Source of the DNA: Candidatus Saccharibacteria bacterium
Lineage (GTDB): Bacteria > Patescibacteriota > Saccharimonadia > CAILAD01 > BJGX01
Direction: 5' to 3'
Length of the DNA stretch: 39,965 nucleotides
Assembly: GCA_016191105.1 (NCBI GenBank)
Contig: JACPPH010000005.1
Span: forward strand, 64,721 to 104,685
Shown here one piece after another: positions 39,844-39,965 of this stretch. Position numbers and translations under genes: made by a program. Each line of letters begins with the position of its first letter. Position 1 is the stretch's first letter. The notes beneath the pieces are model-generated. The model saw only the letters and a program-made list of their open reading frames with translations. It searched no databases and was not told where the DNA came from.

Positions 39844-39899
39844 GGAACAAGCCTTACAATTAGGTTGCAAACTAACAACTTAACGAAAGGACTTGTTCC
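39844..39899. promoter_or_regulatory. inverted repeat in the leader of the last gene
   Basis: GGAACAAG (39844-39851) and CTTGTTCC (39892-39899) are perfect arms; the right arm touches the ATG and covers the space after GAAAGG. A TACAAT box (39855-39860) lies between the arms. It could be an operator or a start-masking hairpin. Confidence 0.4.
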
Positions 39900-39965
39900 A
39901 TGTATACATTACTAAATTTACCTCAGGATAACCAGGAGTGTGTTGAGCTGGTGGTACATCAACTC
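39900..39965 (+). CDS. unknown gene, 3' part cut by the window
   Basis: Only 22 residues are visible (MYTLLNLPQDNQECVELVVH and two more) before the window ends. GAAAGG 9 nt upstream of the ATG supports the start, and a TACAAT box about 40 nt upstream may be its promoter. Too little to assign a family. Its position breaks the usual rpsJ-rplC link. Confidence 0.6.
   Translation, partial: MYTLLNLPQDNQECVELVVHQL

Overview
The window looks like a chromosomal piece of a Patescibacteria/CPR bacterium, most likely Candidatus Saccharibacteria (TM7). This is inferred from the small compact gene set, the A+T-leaning informational genes, the ABC/PBP/RecG/Tig-ClpP neighbourhood and an rpoBC-rpsLG-fusA-tuf-rpsJ order. 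No 16S rRNA gene is present to confirm it. UGA is used as a stop (VOC, permease and zinc-finger genes), so this is not the UGA=Gly code of Gracilibacteria/SR1.

Left third (1-14.8 kb): 3' part of clpC, an NAD(P)H-dependent flavin reductase, a VOC protein, radA, a YacL-type PIN-TRAM membrane protein, a two-gene ABC importer (permease plus ATPase, no binding protein), a class A penicillin-binding protein on the minus strand, tyrS, a degenerate Nudix protein, recG and a putative zinc hydrolase. Convergent neighbours here overlap at their stop codons. The exception is the hydrolase/purF pair. There a 389-bp non-coding chain of hairpins, with 15-bp terminal inverted repeats, sits between two copies of a 15-bp direct repeat. 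This reads as an insertion into what was once another overlapping convergent pair.

Middle (14.8-23 kb): purF, rsmD, tRNA-Leu(UAG), a Nudix hydrolase with an apparent AUA start, a MOSC protein, an unknown G+C-richer gene, tRNA-Trp(CCA), an unassigned structured RNA candidate, a defective-looking tRNA-like gene with anticodon ATC, a hairpin-rich segment ending in a terminator, then tig, clpP, an MFS exporter and a GNAT protein.

Right (23-40 kb): rpoB-rpoC, rpsL-rpsG, fusA and tuf-rpsJ. The classic str order is kept but is split by two accessory blocks. Block 1 (31.5-34.7 kb) holds a minus-strand trio (CPDC protein, HTH protein, C2HC protein), a winged-helix/Nudix fusion and a minus-strand pair of unknown genes. 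Block 2 (37.0-38.1 kb) holds two unknown genes with similar leaders. Strong hairpin terminators punctuate these blocks. EF-G has an altered guanine-recognition motif (NKIN for NKxD). RpoB and S12 carry natural substitutions at antibiotic-contact positions.

Expression signals fall into two classes. One class has a normal promoter, a leader and a purine-rich Shine-Dalgarno (clpP, rpoB, fusA, tuf and the accessory genes). The other has a -10 box, often of extended TGn type, only 6-7 nt before the start codon and no Shine-Dalgarno. This predicts leaderless mRNAs for at least six genes.
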